DNA of 53,668 nucleotides from a virus: the IMG/VR virus record IMGVR_UViG_3300043778_000094, positions 1 to 53,668 of that record; one strand, 5' to 3'. Shown one piece after another: positions 40,766 through 48,502 of this stretch. Below the pieces are notes generated by a model, which worked only from the letters and a program-made list of their open reading frames with translations, was not told the DNA's origin and ran no database searches. The stretch's first letter is position 1; every line of letters starts with the position of its first letter. The translations under genes and the position numbers were made by a program.

Positions 40766-41262
40766 GCCGTCTCCGCTGTTCGAACCGCTTCCTCGGCCAG
40801 GTCGCCCAGCTCGACAATGCACAAATCGATAAAGCGAGCGAGCAACTGGTGGGCGACTGTAGGGCTGATTTCCAACACCGCGGCGAATTCAGCCGCGCAG
40901 CGATCGGGGATTTCCCGCAACCAGACGATGAACTGCTGCACTTCGGCATTGGCTTGAGCAGCGAATTCGGCACGGTTGATATAGCGTTCACGGACGCCCT
41001 CGAGCTTGTCCTTGGCAAGCCGCAATTTGGCGATGCCGACGACGATCTTGGCTTCGGCCGACCGGCGGCCTTGATCAGTCTGCTGCGTCGTCATGCGCGA
41101 ACGGCGTTGAATTGCCCAACTGGCGTCGGCCTGGTCAATGTCGATCCGACCCGAAGTCGGCATGATGATGAGGCCTTGAGCCACGGCGTTACGGATCGTC
41201 TGCTCGCTGACCCGGTGCATCTTGGCGTATTGTGCGACCGATGCGGTTTTGGCTTCAGACAT
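40762..41262 (-). CDS. Small terminase subunit, Nu1-like
   Basis: A 166-aa protein with an N-terminal helix-turn-helix (ASVAQYAKMHRVSEQTIRNA, VAQGLIIMPTSGRIDIDQAD) as in lambda Nu1, which binds cos. The C-terminal helices (EGVRERYINRAEFAAQANAE, QQFIVWLREIPDRCAAEF) are those of Nu1-like proteins of alphaproteobacterial phages. It is transcribed away from the large subunit; the ATG here and that of the large subunit share the palindrome CATG at 41260-41263. A later ATG (codon 15) is possible but would cut the DNA-binding helix. Confidence 0.8.
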   Translation of the reverse strand: MSEAKTASVAQYAKMHRVSEQTIRNAVAQGLIIMPTSGRIDIDQADASWAIQRRSRMTTQQTDQGRRSAEAKIVVGIAKLRLAKDKLEGVRERYINRAEFAAQANAEVQQFIVWLREIPDRCAAEFAAVLEISPTVAHQLLARFIDLCIVELGDLAEEAVRTAETA

Positions 41263-43231
41263 GGCTTCGATCCCAAGCTTTCTTGACTACCTCGAACCCG
41301 ACAACGAATTGGGGGTCGCCGAATGGTCTGATCGTTACCGCGTCTTGACTTCCCGCAGCGCTGCCGAACCCGGTCCGTACCGTACCGCTCGCACCCCATA
41401 TTTGCGAGAGCCGATGAACGATCTCGGGGTGACTTCGCCAATTCAGCGCGTGGTGTTGAAGAAGGCGGCGCAAGTCGGCGCCAGCGAACTCGGCAATTGT
41501 TGGATCGGCTACATTGTCGACCAGGCGCCGGGGCCGACCATGTTGGTGCAGCCGACCGTGGAGCTCGCCAAGCGGTATTCACGCCAGCGCATCGACCCGC
41601 TGCTCGACGAAAGCGAACAATTGCGCGTCAAGGTCCACCCGGCGCGGTCGCGCGACTCGGGCAATACCATGCTCCTCAAGGAGTTTCTCGGCGGCGTGTT
41701 GGTCATCACCGGCGCGAATTCAGCCGTGGGCTTGCGCTCGATGCCCGTGCGCTTCCTGTTCCTCGACGAGATCGATGCCTACCCTGGCGACATCGAGGGC
41801 GAAGGCGATCCCGTGGCCCTGGCCGAAGCCCGTGCGCGCACCTTCAGCTTTCGCGCCAAGAAATTGCTGGCTTCGACGCCGCTGATCAAAGGCAGTTCCC
41901 GCATCAGCGCCGAATACGAGGCCAGCGACCAGCGCAGATATTTCGTCCCGTGCCCGCTTTGCGGATTTGCGCAAGCTCTCGAATTCGCCCGGCTGCGCTG
42001 GCAACCCGGCCGGCCCGAAACCGTCGTCTACCAGTGTGCTCAATGCGAGAAGAGCTTCCCCGAATATCACAAGACGGCGATGCTCGAAGCCGGCGAATGG
42101 CGGCCGACCGCGATCAGCTCCGACCCGTTGACCCACGGCTATCACATCTCCGGGCTTTACAGCCCGATCGGCTGGCTCGGCTGGGCGCAAATCGCCCGTG
42201 ACTGGGAAAAGGCGACGAACGATCCCGACGCCCGCAAGACCTTCGTCAACACCGTCCTCGGCGAAGAATGGGAGGAGGAGGCCGATGCCGTGCCCGATTG
42301 GGAACGCCTCTACGAGCGCCGCGAGGCGTGGCCGCACGCCACGGTGCCAGAGCGTGGCTTGTTCTTGACGGCTGGCGCCGACGTCCAAATCGACCGTATC
42401 GAGATCGACGTTTGGGCCTGGGGGCGCGGCCTCGAGTCGTGGCTGGTCGAACATATCGTCATCAACGGCGACCCGGGGCGGCCGGAGATTTGGGAAATCC
42501 TGACCGAACTATTGGGCCGCACCTGGGAACACGAAACCGGCGTGCGCCTGGCGCTGCAGCGTTTGGCGATCGACACCGGGTTCACCACTCAAAACGTCTA
42601 CCAGTGGGCGCGCGGCCAGGATCGCGCCACGGTGCTGCCGGTGCGCGGCGTCGGCGCTTATGATCGTCTGGTGCCCGTGTCGGGGCCCACCAAGATCGAA
42701 GTGACGAACCAGGGCAAGCGGCTCAAGCGCGGGCTGAACCTGTGGACCGTCTCCGTCAGCTTTTTCAAGAAGGAACTCTATAAGCATCTGGGGCTGCCCA
42801 AGCCGACCACGGAACAGCTCGGCGCCGGCTTCACCTATCCCCACGGCTACATCCATTTGCCCGATACCGTGTCAGACGAATGGATTAAGCAACTGACCGC
42901 CGAACAACAGGTCATCATCCGCTCGCGCCGTGGCTTTGCCGCGCGCACCGAATGGCGCCAGTTGCGACCGCGCAACGAGGCGCTCGATTGCCGGGTCTAT
43001 GCACGGGCCGCGGTCTGGCTCGCCGGGGCCGATCGATGGTCCGAAAACCGCTGGCGTGCTCTCGAAGATCAATTGGGCCTCGAACCGCCGCCCGAACCCA
43101 ATCCGCCCGAACCGGAGACAGCCCCCGAAGACGATCAGTTGAAAGTTGCCCTGGGCGGGATCATCCGACGCCCCGTGCCCACGGCGATGGCATCACGCCG
43201 GCGACGCCGCGTCGGCTATTGGCAGGGATGA
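41261..43231 (+). CDS. Large terminase subunit, lambda gpA family
   Basis: A 656-aa packaging motor and cos nuclease. The ATPase half has RVVLKKAAQVGASELGNC (Walker A-like, about 64-80), FLFLDEIDAYPGDIEGEGDP (Walker B) and TPLIKGSSRISAEYEASD; a zinc-like CPLCG...CAQC pair is seen near 240. The nuclease half contains LFLTAGADVQIDRIEIDVWA, LAIDTGFTTQNVYQWAR and a C-terminal WRQLRPRNEALDCRVYARAA. No clear Shine-Dalgarno motif precedes the ATG. Length and order of parts are those of GpA. Confidence 0.95.
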   Translation: MASIPSFLDYLEPDNELGVAEWSDRYRVLTSRSAAEPGPYRTARTPYLREPMNDLGVTSPIQRVVLKKAAQVGASELGNCWIGYIVDQAPGPTMLVQPTVELAKRYSRQRIDPLLDESEQLRVKVHPARSRDSGNTMLLKEFLGGVLVITGANSAVGLRSMPVRFLFLDEIDAYPGDIEGEGDPVALAEARARTFSFRAKKLLASTPLIKGSSRISAEYEASDQRRYFVPCPLCGFAQALEFARLRWQPGRPETVVYQCAQCEKSFPEYHKTAMLEAGEWRPTAISSDPLTHGYHISGLYSPIGWLGWAQIARDWEKATNDPDARKTFVNTVLGEEWEEEADAVPDWERLYERREAWPHATVPERGLFLTAGADVQIDRIEIDVWAWGRGLESWLVEHIVINGDPGRPEIWEILTELLGRTWEHETGVRLALQRLAIDTGFTTQNVYQWARGQDRATVLPVRGVGAYDRLVPVSGPTKIEVTNQGKRLKRGLNLWTVSVSFFKKELYKHLGLPKPTTEQLGAGFTYPHGYIHLPDTVSDEWIKQLTAEQQVIIRSRRGFAARTEWRQLRPRNEALDCRVYARAAVWLAGADRWSENRWRALEDQLGLEPPPEPNPPEPETAPEDDQLKVALGGIIRRPVPTAMASRRRRRVGYWQG

Positions 43232-43235
43232 CCCG

Positions 43236-43805
43236 ATGAAAGCAACTAGCCGCGCCACGGTCAAAATCAACAGCATCATCCCGAACCCGCGCAACAACCG
43301 GGTTCACCCGCCCGACCAGATCGAAATGCTCAAAGCTTCGATCGAGCGCTTTGGTCAGTCGCGGCCCGTGTTTGTGCGAAAGGAAAATCGCATGTTGATC
43401 GCCGGGCACGGCATCCACCAGGCGATGCGCGACCTGGGGCACGGCGAGATCGACGTGATCTTTTGGGATGTCGACCAGAAGACCGCCGACGAATATCTGC
43501 TCGCCGACAATCGGCTCGGCGAATTATCCCATTTCCACCGCGACCGCACGCTGGCCTTGCTCGAGGACGTGACCGAGGACGCCTATTCAGCGCTCGGGTT
43601 CACGGCCGAGGATGTCGAGGCCTTGCTCGAAAAAGTCAGCAAGCCGCCCGAAGTCAAGCAGATCAACACGGGCGCTGTCGCCGATCGCTTTTGGATCACG
43701 GTGCAAGGACCGATGACGACGCAATCGGCGGCGTTGCAGCGGATCCAGCATTTCATGGCGGAGTTTCCCGATGTCGAAATCGAGCTCGGCACCCTTAAGA
43801 ACTGA
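43236..43805 (+). CDS. ParB-like nuclease-domain protein (modification cassette)
   Basis: A 189-aa protein starting at the ATG with AGGGA 8 bases upstream. The ParB domain reads INSIIPNPRNNRVHPPDQIE, SIERFGQSRPVFVRKENRML, IAGHGIHQAMRDLG, then VDQKTADEYLLADNRLGELS. The final ~45 residues are a separate small domain (FWITVQGPMTTQSAALQRIQ). It follows the large terminase after four bases and overlaps the methyltransferase by 35. Confidence 0.85.
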   Translation: MKATSRATVKINSIIPNPRNNRVHPPDQIEMLKASIERFGQSRPVFVRKENRMLIAGHGIHQAMRDLGHGEIDVIFWDVDQKTADEYLLADNRLGELSHFHRDRTLALLEDVTEDAYSALGFTAEDVEALLEKVSKPPEVKQINTGAVADRFWITVQGPMTTQSAALQRIQHFMAEFPDVEIELGTLKN

Positions 43806-44475
43806 AAAGTGGGGTCTCAACGTCAACCGTCAGTTCGGCCGACGGCTCGGTCCAGCGGGCGGTTTGCGCCAAAGGGTCGCCAACAACCCGGCTGCGCTGG
43901 CGGCCAAAGTCGAAATCCGCAGCAACGTCTTGAACGCGATCGGCGCCGACAAGGCGCGCGTCTTCGATGCCTTCGCCGGCGAGGGTCAGCTCTATTCCCG
44001 TGTCTGGTCGAAGGCTCAACGCTACGTCGGTTGCGATTTGAAATGGTATCGCGACGGGCGGGAACTCTACGTCGGCGACAGCCGCAATGTCATGCGGGCG
44101 ATCGACCTCGCCCCGTTCAACGTCTTTGATTTCGACAGTCACGGCAGCCCGTGGGAACACGTGCTGATCCTGTGCGCGCGGCGCCTGGTGACGGCGGGCG
44201 AACAGATCGGCGTCACCTTCACCGAAGGTTCGCGAGTCGACATTCAATACGGCCATTTTTCGGCCGCGTTGGCGCAATTGATCGGCGTGCAAGGCAAGGC
44301 GAAGGCCACCGGCATGGCGCGGGACAAGGGCTATCATCAGCTTCTCGATCGCGTTGTTACGGCGACCGCGCGACGGCTCAATTGCAGCATCCTCTATCAT
44401 TGGCAGGCGCGACCGCCGGGCCGGGGGACGCGTCTGGTCAATTACGTCGGCCTGGTGCTCGAAGGCCTGCCGTGA
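43771..44475 (+). CDS. SAM-dependent methyltransferase-like protein
   Basis: A 234-aa Rossmann-fold protein. Motif I is VFDAFAGEGQLYSRVW (about 64-79), the acidic end of strand 2 is GCDLKWYRDG, and the catalytic-region motif is FDFDSHGSPWEH (119-130), where a DNA methylase would have N/D-P-P-Y/W; here SPW may take that place. The N-terminal RQFGRRLGPAGGLRQRVANN is basic. Context between two ParB proteins and an ABC-GNAT protein suggests a base-modifying enzyme. The altered motif IV leaves the exact reaction open. Confidence 0.7.
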   Translation: MSKSSSAPLRTEKWGLNVNRQFGRRLGPAGGLRQRVANNPAALAAKVEIRSNVLNAIGADKARVFDAFAGEGQLYSRVWSKAQRYVGCDLKWYRDGRELYVGDSRNVMRAIDLAPFNVFDFDSHGSPWEHVLILCARRLVTAGEQIGVTFTEGSRVDIQYGHFSAALAQLIGVQGKAKATGMARDKGYHQLLDRVVTATARRLNCSILYHWQARPPGRGTRLVNYVGLVLEGLP

Positions 44476-45011
44476 AGATCGTCAGTCGGCGGACCGCTGA
44501 CCTGATCCCGTACGAACACAACGCTCGCCAGCACAGCGACGAGCAGATCGACCAAATCGCTGCCTCGATCGAAGAATTCGGTTGGATGACGCCGCTGTTG
44601 ATCGACGGCAGCAACGGCATCATCGCCGGACACGCGCGTTGGCTGGCAGCGCAACGCTTGGCGATGCCGCGGGTCCCGTGCATCGAGCACGCTCATTTGA
44701 CCGACGCGCAACGCCGCGCCTATGTCCTCGCCGACAACAAGTTGACGCTGAACGCGACCTGGGACGAGGCGATGTTGGCGCTGGAGCTCGAACGGCTCGA
44801 CACGACGGAATTCGATTTGTCGCTGATCGGCTTCAGTGAACGAGAATTGTCACGGCTGCTCGACGGGCTCGGCGAGGGCGGCGACGCCGATAGCCAGACC
44901 GTGCCGGAGTCCTGGGTTGTCGTCGTCGAATGCGCCGACGAAGCCGACCAGGTCGCCTTGATCGAACGAATGCAGGCGGAAGGCCGGACCGTCAGAGGAT
45001 CAATCGGGTGA
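44472..45011 (+). CDS. Second ParB-like domain protein of the cassette
   Basis: A 179-aa protein beginning with GTG, which overlaps the previous TGA (GTGA). VSRRTADLIPYEHNARQHSD, QIAASIEEFGWMTPLLIDGS and IIAGHARWLAAQRLAMPRVP give a complete ParB N-domain; RRAYVLADNKLTLNATWDEA follows as in ParB proteins associated with DNA methylases. It differs from the protein at 43236 and is not a recent copy. The stop overlaps the next GTG start. Confidence 0.85.
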   Translation: MKIVSRRTADLIPYEHNARQHSDEQIDQIAASIEEFGWMTPLLIDGSNGIIAGHARWLAAQRLAMPRVPCIEHAHLTDAQRRAYVLADNKLTLNATWDEAMLALELERLDTTEFDLSLIGFSERELSRLLDGLGEGGDADSQTVPESWVVVVECADEADQVALIERMQAEGRTVRGSIG

Positions 45012-46168
45012 ACATCGACATCGTGCGCGAATCCCCCGTCGTCAGCACACCGCGCGTCGTGCAGATGACCGGCATGTTCGACGTGTCGCTCGAAGAAAAG
45101 AGCCGCGTTGAAATCAATGCAAAATTGCCGATCGAGGAACGCCCGTGGAGTATCGGTCTGATCGTCGGGCCGTCCGGCTGCGGCAAGTCGACCGTGGCGC
45201 GCGAACTTTTTGGGCCCGCCGTGATCGCCGGCTTCGATTGGCCTGAAGATCGCAGCATCCTCGACGGCTTTCCGGCCGCGATGAGCATCAAGACGATTAC
45301 CGCGCTGCTCAGCGCCGTGGGCTTTGGCAGCGTGCCGAATTGGTTGCGCCCGTTTCACGTGTTATCGAACGGCGAACAATTTCGCGCCACGGTCGCCCGG
45401 GCGCTTGCCGAGTGTCCCGACCTCGCCGTCATCGACGAATTCACCTCTGTCGTCGATCGCCAGGTCGCCAAAGTCGCGGCTCATTGCGTGCAAAAGACGG
45501 TGCGGCGCAATAAGCGCCAATTCATCGCCGTCAGCTGTCATTACGATATCGTCGAATGGCTGCAACCAGATTGGGTCTTCGAACCCCATCTCGGCGCCTT
45601 CGAATGGAGGTCTCTTCAGCGACGACCCGAAATCGCCGTTGAAATCCGCAGTGTCGATCACGGCGTCTGGCACCGCTTTAGCAAATATCATTATTTGACT
45701 TCGGTATTGCACAACGGGGCGATCTGCATCGGCGGCTTTGCCAACGATCAATGCGTCGCCTTTACTTCCGCCGTGCGACAAGTGCATTCGACGGTGCACG
45801 ACATTTGGCGCGAACATCGCACCGTGGTCTTGCCCGATTATCAGGGGTTGGGGTTCGCCGGCATTCTGGCCGAATGGCTCGGCTATCATCTATGGCAACA
45901 CGGGTGGCGATTTCATTCGGTGACATCGCACCCCGCGATCATCGCGCAGAAGGCAAGATCGCCGCGCTGGCACCTCATGCGCCACGGGCTGCAATCGGGA
46001 GGAGGCGTCTATGCAGACCCGTCGCTCAAGCGAACCCAGCAACGATTGTCCGAACGACGGATCTCCGCCAGCTTTGTCTACACCCCGCCGTCTGGGACGC
46101 CATCAGCACGGCGGCCAGAGCGCGACGGCCCATTGCTCGGTCCCGAATATCATCGACGACGACGATGA
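45008..46168 (+). CDS. ABC ATPase fused to a Mom-like GNAT acyltransferase
   Basis: A 386-aa two-part protein. Residues ~1-200 are an ABC ATPase: Walker A GPSGCGKS (54-61), signature LSNGEQFRATVARAL (119-133), Walker B DLAVIDEFTSVVD (138-150) and H-loop AVSCHYDIVEW (His178). Residues ~210-355 are a GNAT domain: RFSKYHYLTSVLHNGAICIG, RTVVLPDYQGLGFAGILAEW (acyl-CoA loop) and RFHSVTSHPAIIAQKARSPR, close in pattern to the phage Mu Mom family, which modifies adenine in DNA. The sequence is protein-like to about RISASFVY (residue 358); the last ~28 residues are low complexity and overlap the next gene. Confidence 0.82.
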   Translation: MNIDIVRESPVVSTPRVVQMTGMFDVSLEEKSRVEINAKLPIEERPWSIGLIVGPSGCGKSTVARELFGPAVIAGFDWPEDRSILDGFPAAMSIKTITALLSAVGFGSVPNWLRPFHVLSNGEQFRATVARALAECPDLAVIDEFTSVVDRQVAKVAAHCVQKTVRRNKRQFIAVSCHYDIVEWLQPDWVFEPHLGAFEWRSLQRRPEIAVEIRSVDHGVWHRFSKYHYLTSVLHNGAICIGGFANDQCVAFTSAVRQVHSTVHDIWREHRTVVLPDYQGLGFAGILAEWLGYHLWQHGWRFHSVTSHPAIIAQKARSPRWHLMRHGLQSGGGVYADPSLKRTQQRLSERRISASFVYTPPSGTPSARRPERDGPLLGPEYHRRRR

Positions 46169-46211
46169 ATGGATCGCGGCTTTGATCGGCCGCGCCGGAT
46201 CACTAGGTTGA
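46011..46211 (+). CDS. Small protein overlapping the ABC-GNAT gene
   Basis: A 66-aa protein in a different frame. A very strong Shine-Dalgarno stretch (GGGAGGAGG) lies 5-7 bases before its ATG, which the host gene does not need. MQTRRSSEPSNDCPNDGSPP is polar; the end NIIDDDDEWIAALIGRAGSL looks like an acidic helix. It overlaps the ABC-GNAT gene by 158 bases and the convergent ASCH gene by 9. Possibly a small regulator of the cassette. Confidence 0.55.
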   Translation: MQTRRSSEPSNDCPNDGSPPALSTPRRLGRHQHGGQSATAHCSVPNIIDDDDEWIAALIGRAGSLG

Positions 46212-46517
46212 AACCTGCAAATGGATCATGGCGATTTCGTCGGCGTCGGCGAGATCGCGGTAGATCGTCTTGAGCGCCGCGGCGATGTCGCCGATTTCGT
46301 CGAGGCGGCCGACTTCGAAACGCGCGACCCGGGCGGCGAGCTCCGGGCTGCGCGCTGGGTCGTAGTTGTAGCGGATCACGATCGATCGGCCCGGCCAATA
46401 CGTGTTCGCCGTGAACGGCCGACGATGGCGGCGATATTCAGTCGTCTTTTCGCCACGGGCGAATTGCTCAAAAAACACCCGCTTGACCACCAGCGGGTAC
46501 GGCTTCGGCTCGCTCAT
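46203..46517 (-). CDS. ASCH-domain protein
   Basis: A 104-aa protein with the ASCH/PUA-like pattern: LVVKRVFFEQFARGEKTTEY (the K/E-x-E-Y-R entry motif near 10-30), RRPFTANTYWPGRSIVIRYN, and AARVARFEVGRLDEIGD. ASCH domains bind RNA or modified bases, so it may read or edit nucleic acids; the neighbouring DNA-modification cassette is convergent to it. GGGGGGACA precedes the ATG. Last gene of the ribozyme operon. Confidence 0.75.
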   Translation of the reverse strand: MSEPKPYPLVVKRVFFEQFARGEKTTEYRRHRRPFTANTYWPGRSIVIRYNYDPARSPELAARVARFEVGRLDEIGDIAAALKTIYRDLADADEIAMIHLQVST

Positions 46518-46536
46518 TGTCCCCCCCTGGAAGCTT

Positions 46537-46755
46537 CTAATGTATCAGACGAGCGATCAGCGCCCCGATTACGGCCGCCAACGCGCCGTTGCCAATCAAC
46601 GCCAACGGCACATACCAATGGCGTTCGCGTTCCAACTTCAGTGTTTCCTGAAATAGCTTTTCCCGTTCAGCCGAAAGTTTGTCGCGTTCGGCCGCAAGCT
46701 TGTCATGTTCAGCGATGAATTTGCGAGTTTCGGCAGCAAGATGTTCTTCGCTCAT
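46537..46755 (-). CDS. Coiled-coil protein with C-terminal membrane anchor
   Basis: A 72-aa protein. Residues 1-45 are a charged heptad helix (KFIAEHDKLAAERDKLSAER), followed by one membrane span (WYVPLALIGNGALAAVIGAL, about 47-66) and a short ending. The layout resembles small spanin- or haemolysin-like (XhlA-type) helpers. A GC-rich hairpin (46775-46797) lies just upstream. Function unknown. Confidence 0.7.
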   Translation of the reverse strand: MSEEHLAAETRKFIAEHDKLAAERDKLSAEREKLFQETLKLERERHWYVPLALIGNGALAAVIGALIARLIH

Positions 46756-46774
46756 TTCTGACGCTCCAGAATTA

Positions 46775-46797
46775 GGGCCGGGTTTGCGGCCCGGCCC
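46775..46797 (-). promoter_or_regulatory. GC-rich hairpin between the 220-aa and coiled-coil genes
   Basis: On the minus strand GGGCCGGG and CCCGGCCC can pair around CCGCAAA. It is not a hammerhead (no CUGANGA/GAAA core) and has no T-run. It may stabilise the upstream message or tune the downstream start. Confidence 0.5.
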
Positions 46798-46807
46798 GGT
46801 GATTTCA

Positions 46808-47470
46808 CTAGCTCTTTTGTTTCAATTCGTAGAGCCAGCCGCCGGGTTGCCAATCGGCATCGTCTGGGTCGGGGCCGACTGGGATTTCTTGTCGCGTGCG
46901 AGTGTCGTGATCCCAACGCGTTCTGACCATTTTGACCGGTTTCTTGGAACGCTCTTGCGCCAGCTTCGTGACGCATTGCTTGACCGTGCGCCCGCGCGCG
47001 TCGTCAGCGTCGCAATAGATCGAAAGATAGCCGCTTTCGCTCAGAAACGGCCGATCCCAATCAAACGCCGTCAATTCGAAATGGAAGTCGCCGTCGGCGT
47101 GAACCACGACTCGGCATTTCTTGACCGTGATCAGAAACGTGCCGCTCTGACCCCAAAGCGGCACTTGACCGGGTGCAGTCGCGAGCAATTTTGTCAACCG
47201 GGCATGGCCGGTCAACTCTTCGTCATCGTCATCGTCTGGCATGGCGTCGCCGACGGCATAGAGGCGATCGGCGAATTCGCTGGCCTGGGCTTCGTCGCCG
47301 CCGCGGATCGCAGCGTCATACTGCTTGAGCCAGGCGCGGCCTTGTTCGAGCCGTTCGGTGGGGTCGCCGGCGAGCTCACGGTGGATGCGATAACGCCGTT
47401 CGATAGGACTCGACGGCGGCAGAAAATCAAACCCCGGCTGAAACGCCTGGGCGGTTGCTGTTCGACGCAT
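46808..47470 (-). CDS. Unknown protein downstream of hammerhead A
   Basis: A 220-aa protein, start chosen at the ATG that follows the conserved ribozyme translation box (MRRTATAQAFQPGFDFLPPS); the open frame reaches further but would read through the ribozyme. Parts: a helical N-terminus (RRYRIHRELAGDPTERLEQG), an acidic linker with DDDDDEELTG, and a beta domain with FLITVKKCRVVVHADGDFHF and GYLSIYCDADDARGRTVKQC. No family recognised. Confidence 0.65.
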   Translation of the reverse strand: MRRTATAQAFQPGFDFLPPSSPIERRYRIHRELAGDPTERLEQGRAWLKQYDAAIRGGDEAQASEFADRLYAVGDAMPDDDDDEELTGHARLTKLLATAPGQVPLWGQSGTFLITVKKCRVVVHADGDFHFELTAFDWDRPFLSESGYLSIYCDADDARGRTVKQCVTKLAQERSKKPVKMVRTRWDHDTRTRQEIPVGPDPDDADWQPGGWLYELKQKS

Positions 47471-47504
47471 GTATCGTCTCCATTGCAGATCGGGAAAGAG
47501 GCTT

Positions 47505-47565
47505 CCCGTGACGCGCGGGCGAGCCGCGCGTTTCGGCCCGGTGCTACCGGGCCTCGTCAGACGGG
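47505..47565 (-). ncRNA. Hammerhead ribozyme A (type I)
   Basis: Read leftward: stem I CCCGU; core CUGACGA; stem II GGCCCGGU-AGC-ACCGGGCC; GAAA; stem III CGCGCGG-CUCGC-CCGCGCG; U-C cleavage site; stem I ACGGG. Cleavage is expected between 47510 and 47509. The UGA of the core is the stop codon of the DUF5131 gene. Downstream CGGGAA can re-pair with UUCCCG, then comes CUGCAAUGGAG. The 61-nt core is identical to copy B. Confidence 0.93.
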
Positions 47566-48372
47566 GTATTCGCGCACCCGCAAATCGCGGGGCCATTCTT
47601 CTGGGTCGGCGCCAGCATAATGCACGGTCGACAACGACCGATCATCGTCACGGGCGATCGACCCCAATTGCTTCATAAACACCGGCACGGCGGCCGCCTG
47701 ACAGCGCCGGATCATAAGTCGGGCCCAGGCGATATCAAACGATCGCGCTCGCTGCCGCGGTCGCCCGCTTTCGCCGCCGATCACTACCCAGCCCGTCCCC
47801 GTCGGGTCGCGATCGATCATCTCGAGCTGCGGCTCGACCGAGATCCACGGGACTTCGGTCGGCAGCCGGCTAAGCCACGGCACGCGTTCGTCCCAACGGC
47901 GCTGATCCTCGGCCGAGACGCCGAGCCAGATGCCGGGGTGCGCCGTCGTCGCGCCGATCTGCGCCAACAACCCAGCGAGATTGTCGGGTCGCTTGGTCAA
48001 CACCTGGAAGACATGCCCACGGGCGCGCTGCGCCGCCGTCATCGCCTCCCAGATGCGGGCAAACCATTCGCGCGGCATGTCGTCGTGGGCCAGGTCGGAC
48101 ATGCTGTTGACGAAGATCATGCGCGGTCGCGCCCAGCGCATGGGTTGCGTCAGCGCCGCTTCCCAGAAGCGCAATTCCCCGGTCCACACCGGGCCTCCCT
48201 TGGTGTTGCGCGTCAAACCGCGATATTTGGCGGACGCCGGCCCCCCAAAGCCGGCGATCCGTGCAGCTTCGCGCATCGCGTAACAATGCGTACACCCGGG
48301 CGAAATCACCGTGCATCCGACTGTCGGGTTCCACGTCGACTCGGTCCAGGCAATCGCGGTGTCGCGTGCCAT
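47557..48372 (-). CDS. Phage Gp37/Gp68-type (DUF5131) protein
   Basis: A 271-aa protein of the DUF5131 family: IAWTESTWNPTVGCTVISPG, CTHCYAMREAARIAG (CxxxCxxC-like radical-SAM style cluster), FVNSMSDLAHDDMPREWFAR, VFQVLTKRPDNL, IWLGVSAEDQRRWDERVPWL and WVVIGGESGRPRQRA. The family resembles radical-SAM enzymes; the substrate is unknown. The ATG at 48372 has GGGGGGAGA upstream. Its stop codon is the UGA of hammerhead A. Confidence 0.88.
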   Translation of the reverse strand: MARDTAIAWTESTWNPTVGCTVISPGCTHCYAMREAARIAGFGGPASAKYRGLTRNTKGGPVWTGELRFWEAALTQPMRWARPRMIFVNSMSDLAHDDMPREWFARIWEAMTAAQRARGHVFQVLTKRPDNLAGLLAQIGATTAHPGIWLGVSAEDQRRWDERVPWLSRLPTEVPWISVEPQLEMIDRDPTGTGWVVIGGESGRPRQRARSFDIAWARLMIRRCQAAAVPVFMKQLGSIARDDDRSLSTVHYAGADPEEWPRDLRVREYPV

Positions 48373-48439
48373 GTGTTTCTCCCCCCCGTTGACAAATTTG
48401 CTAAAAACCCCCAATATCCGCGCCGAAGACGTGAGTCTT

Positions 48440-48502
48440 CATTGCAGAACTGGGGGGCCGTCCTGATTGGGGCGGCCCCCACTTTTTACGCTGCCTCGTC
48501 AG
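48440..48502 (-). ncRNA. Degenerate hammerhead unit (probably inactive)
   Basis: This spacer keeps the two ends of the repeated element, CUGACGAGG (48502-48494, inside the last codons of the clamp-like gene) and CUGCAAUG (48447-48440), about as far apart as in the intact copies. Between them lies an 8-bp hairpin (GGGGGCCG / CGGCCCCC) but no GAAA, no U-H site and no stem I. A second hairpin GAAGAC-UCAC-GUCUUC follows. It reads as a decayed or replaced ribozyme. Confidence 0.5.

Noticed and set aside
46775-46797. GC-rich hairpin as a hammerhead
   Set aside because: It lacks both the CUGANGA and GAAA core motifs; simple hairpin only.
48494-48502. CUGACGAGG near the end of the clamp-like gene as an eighth active hammerhead
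   Set aside because: No GAAA, no cleavage site and no stem I follow; kept only as a degenerate unit.
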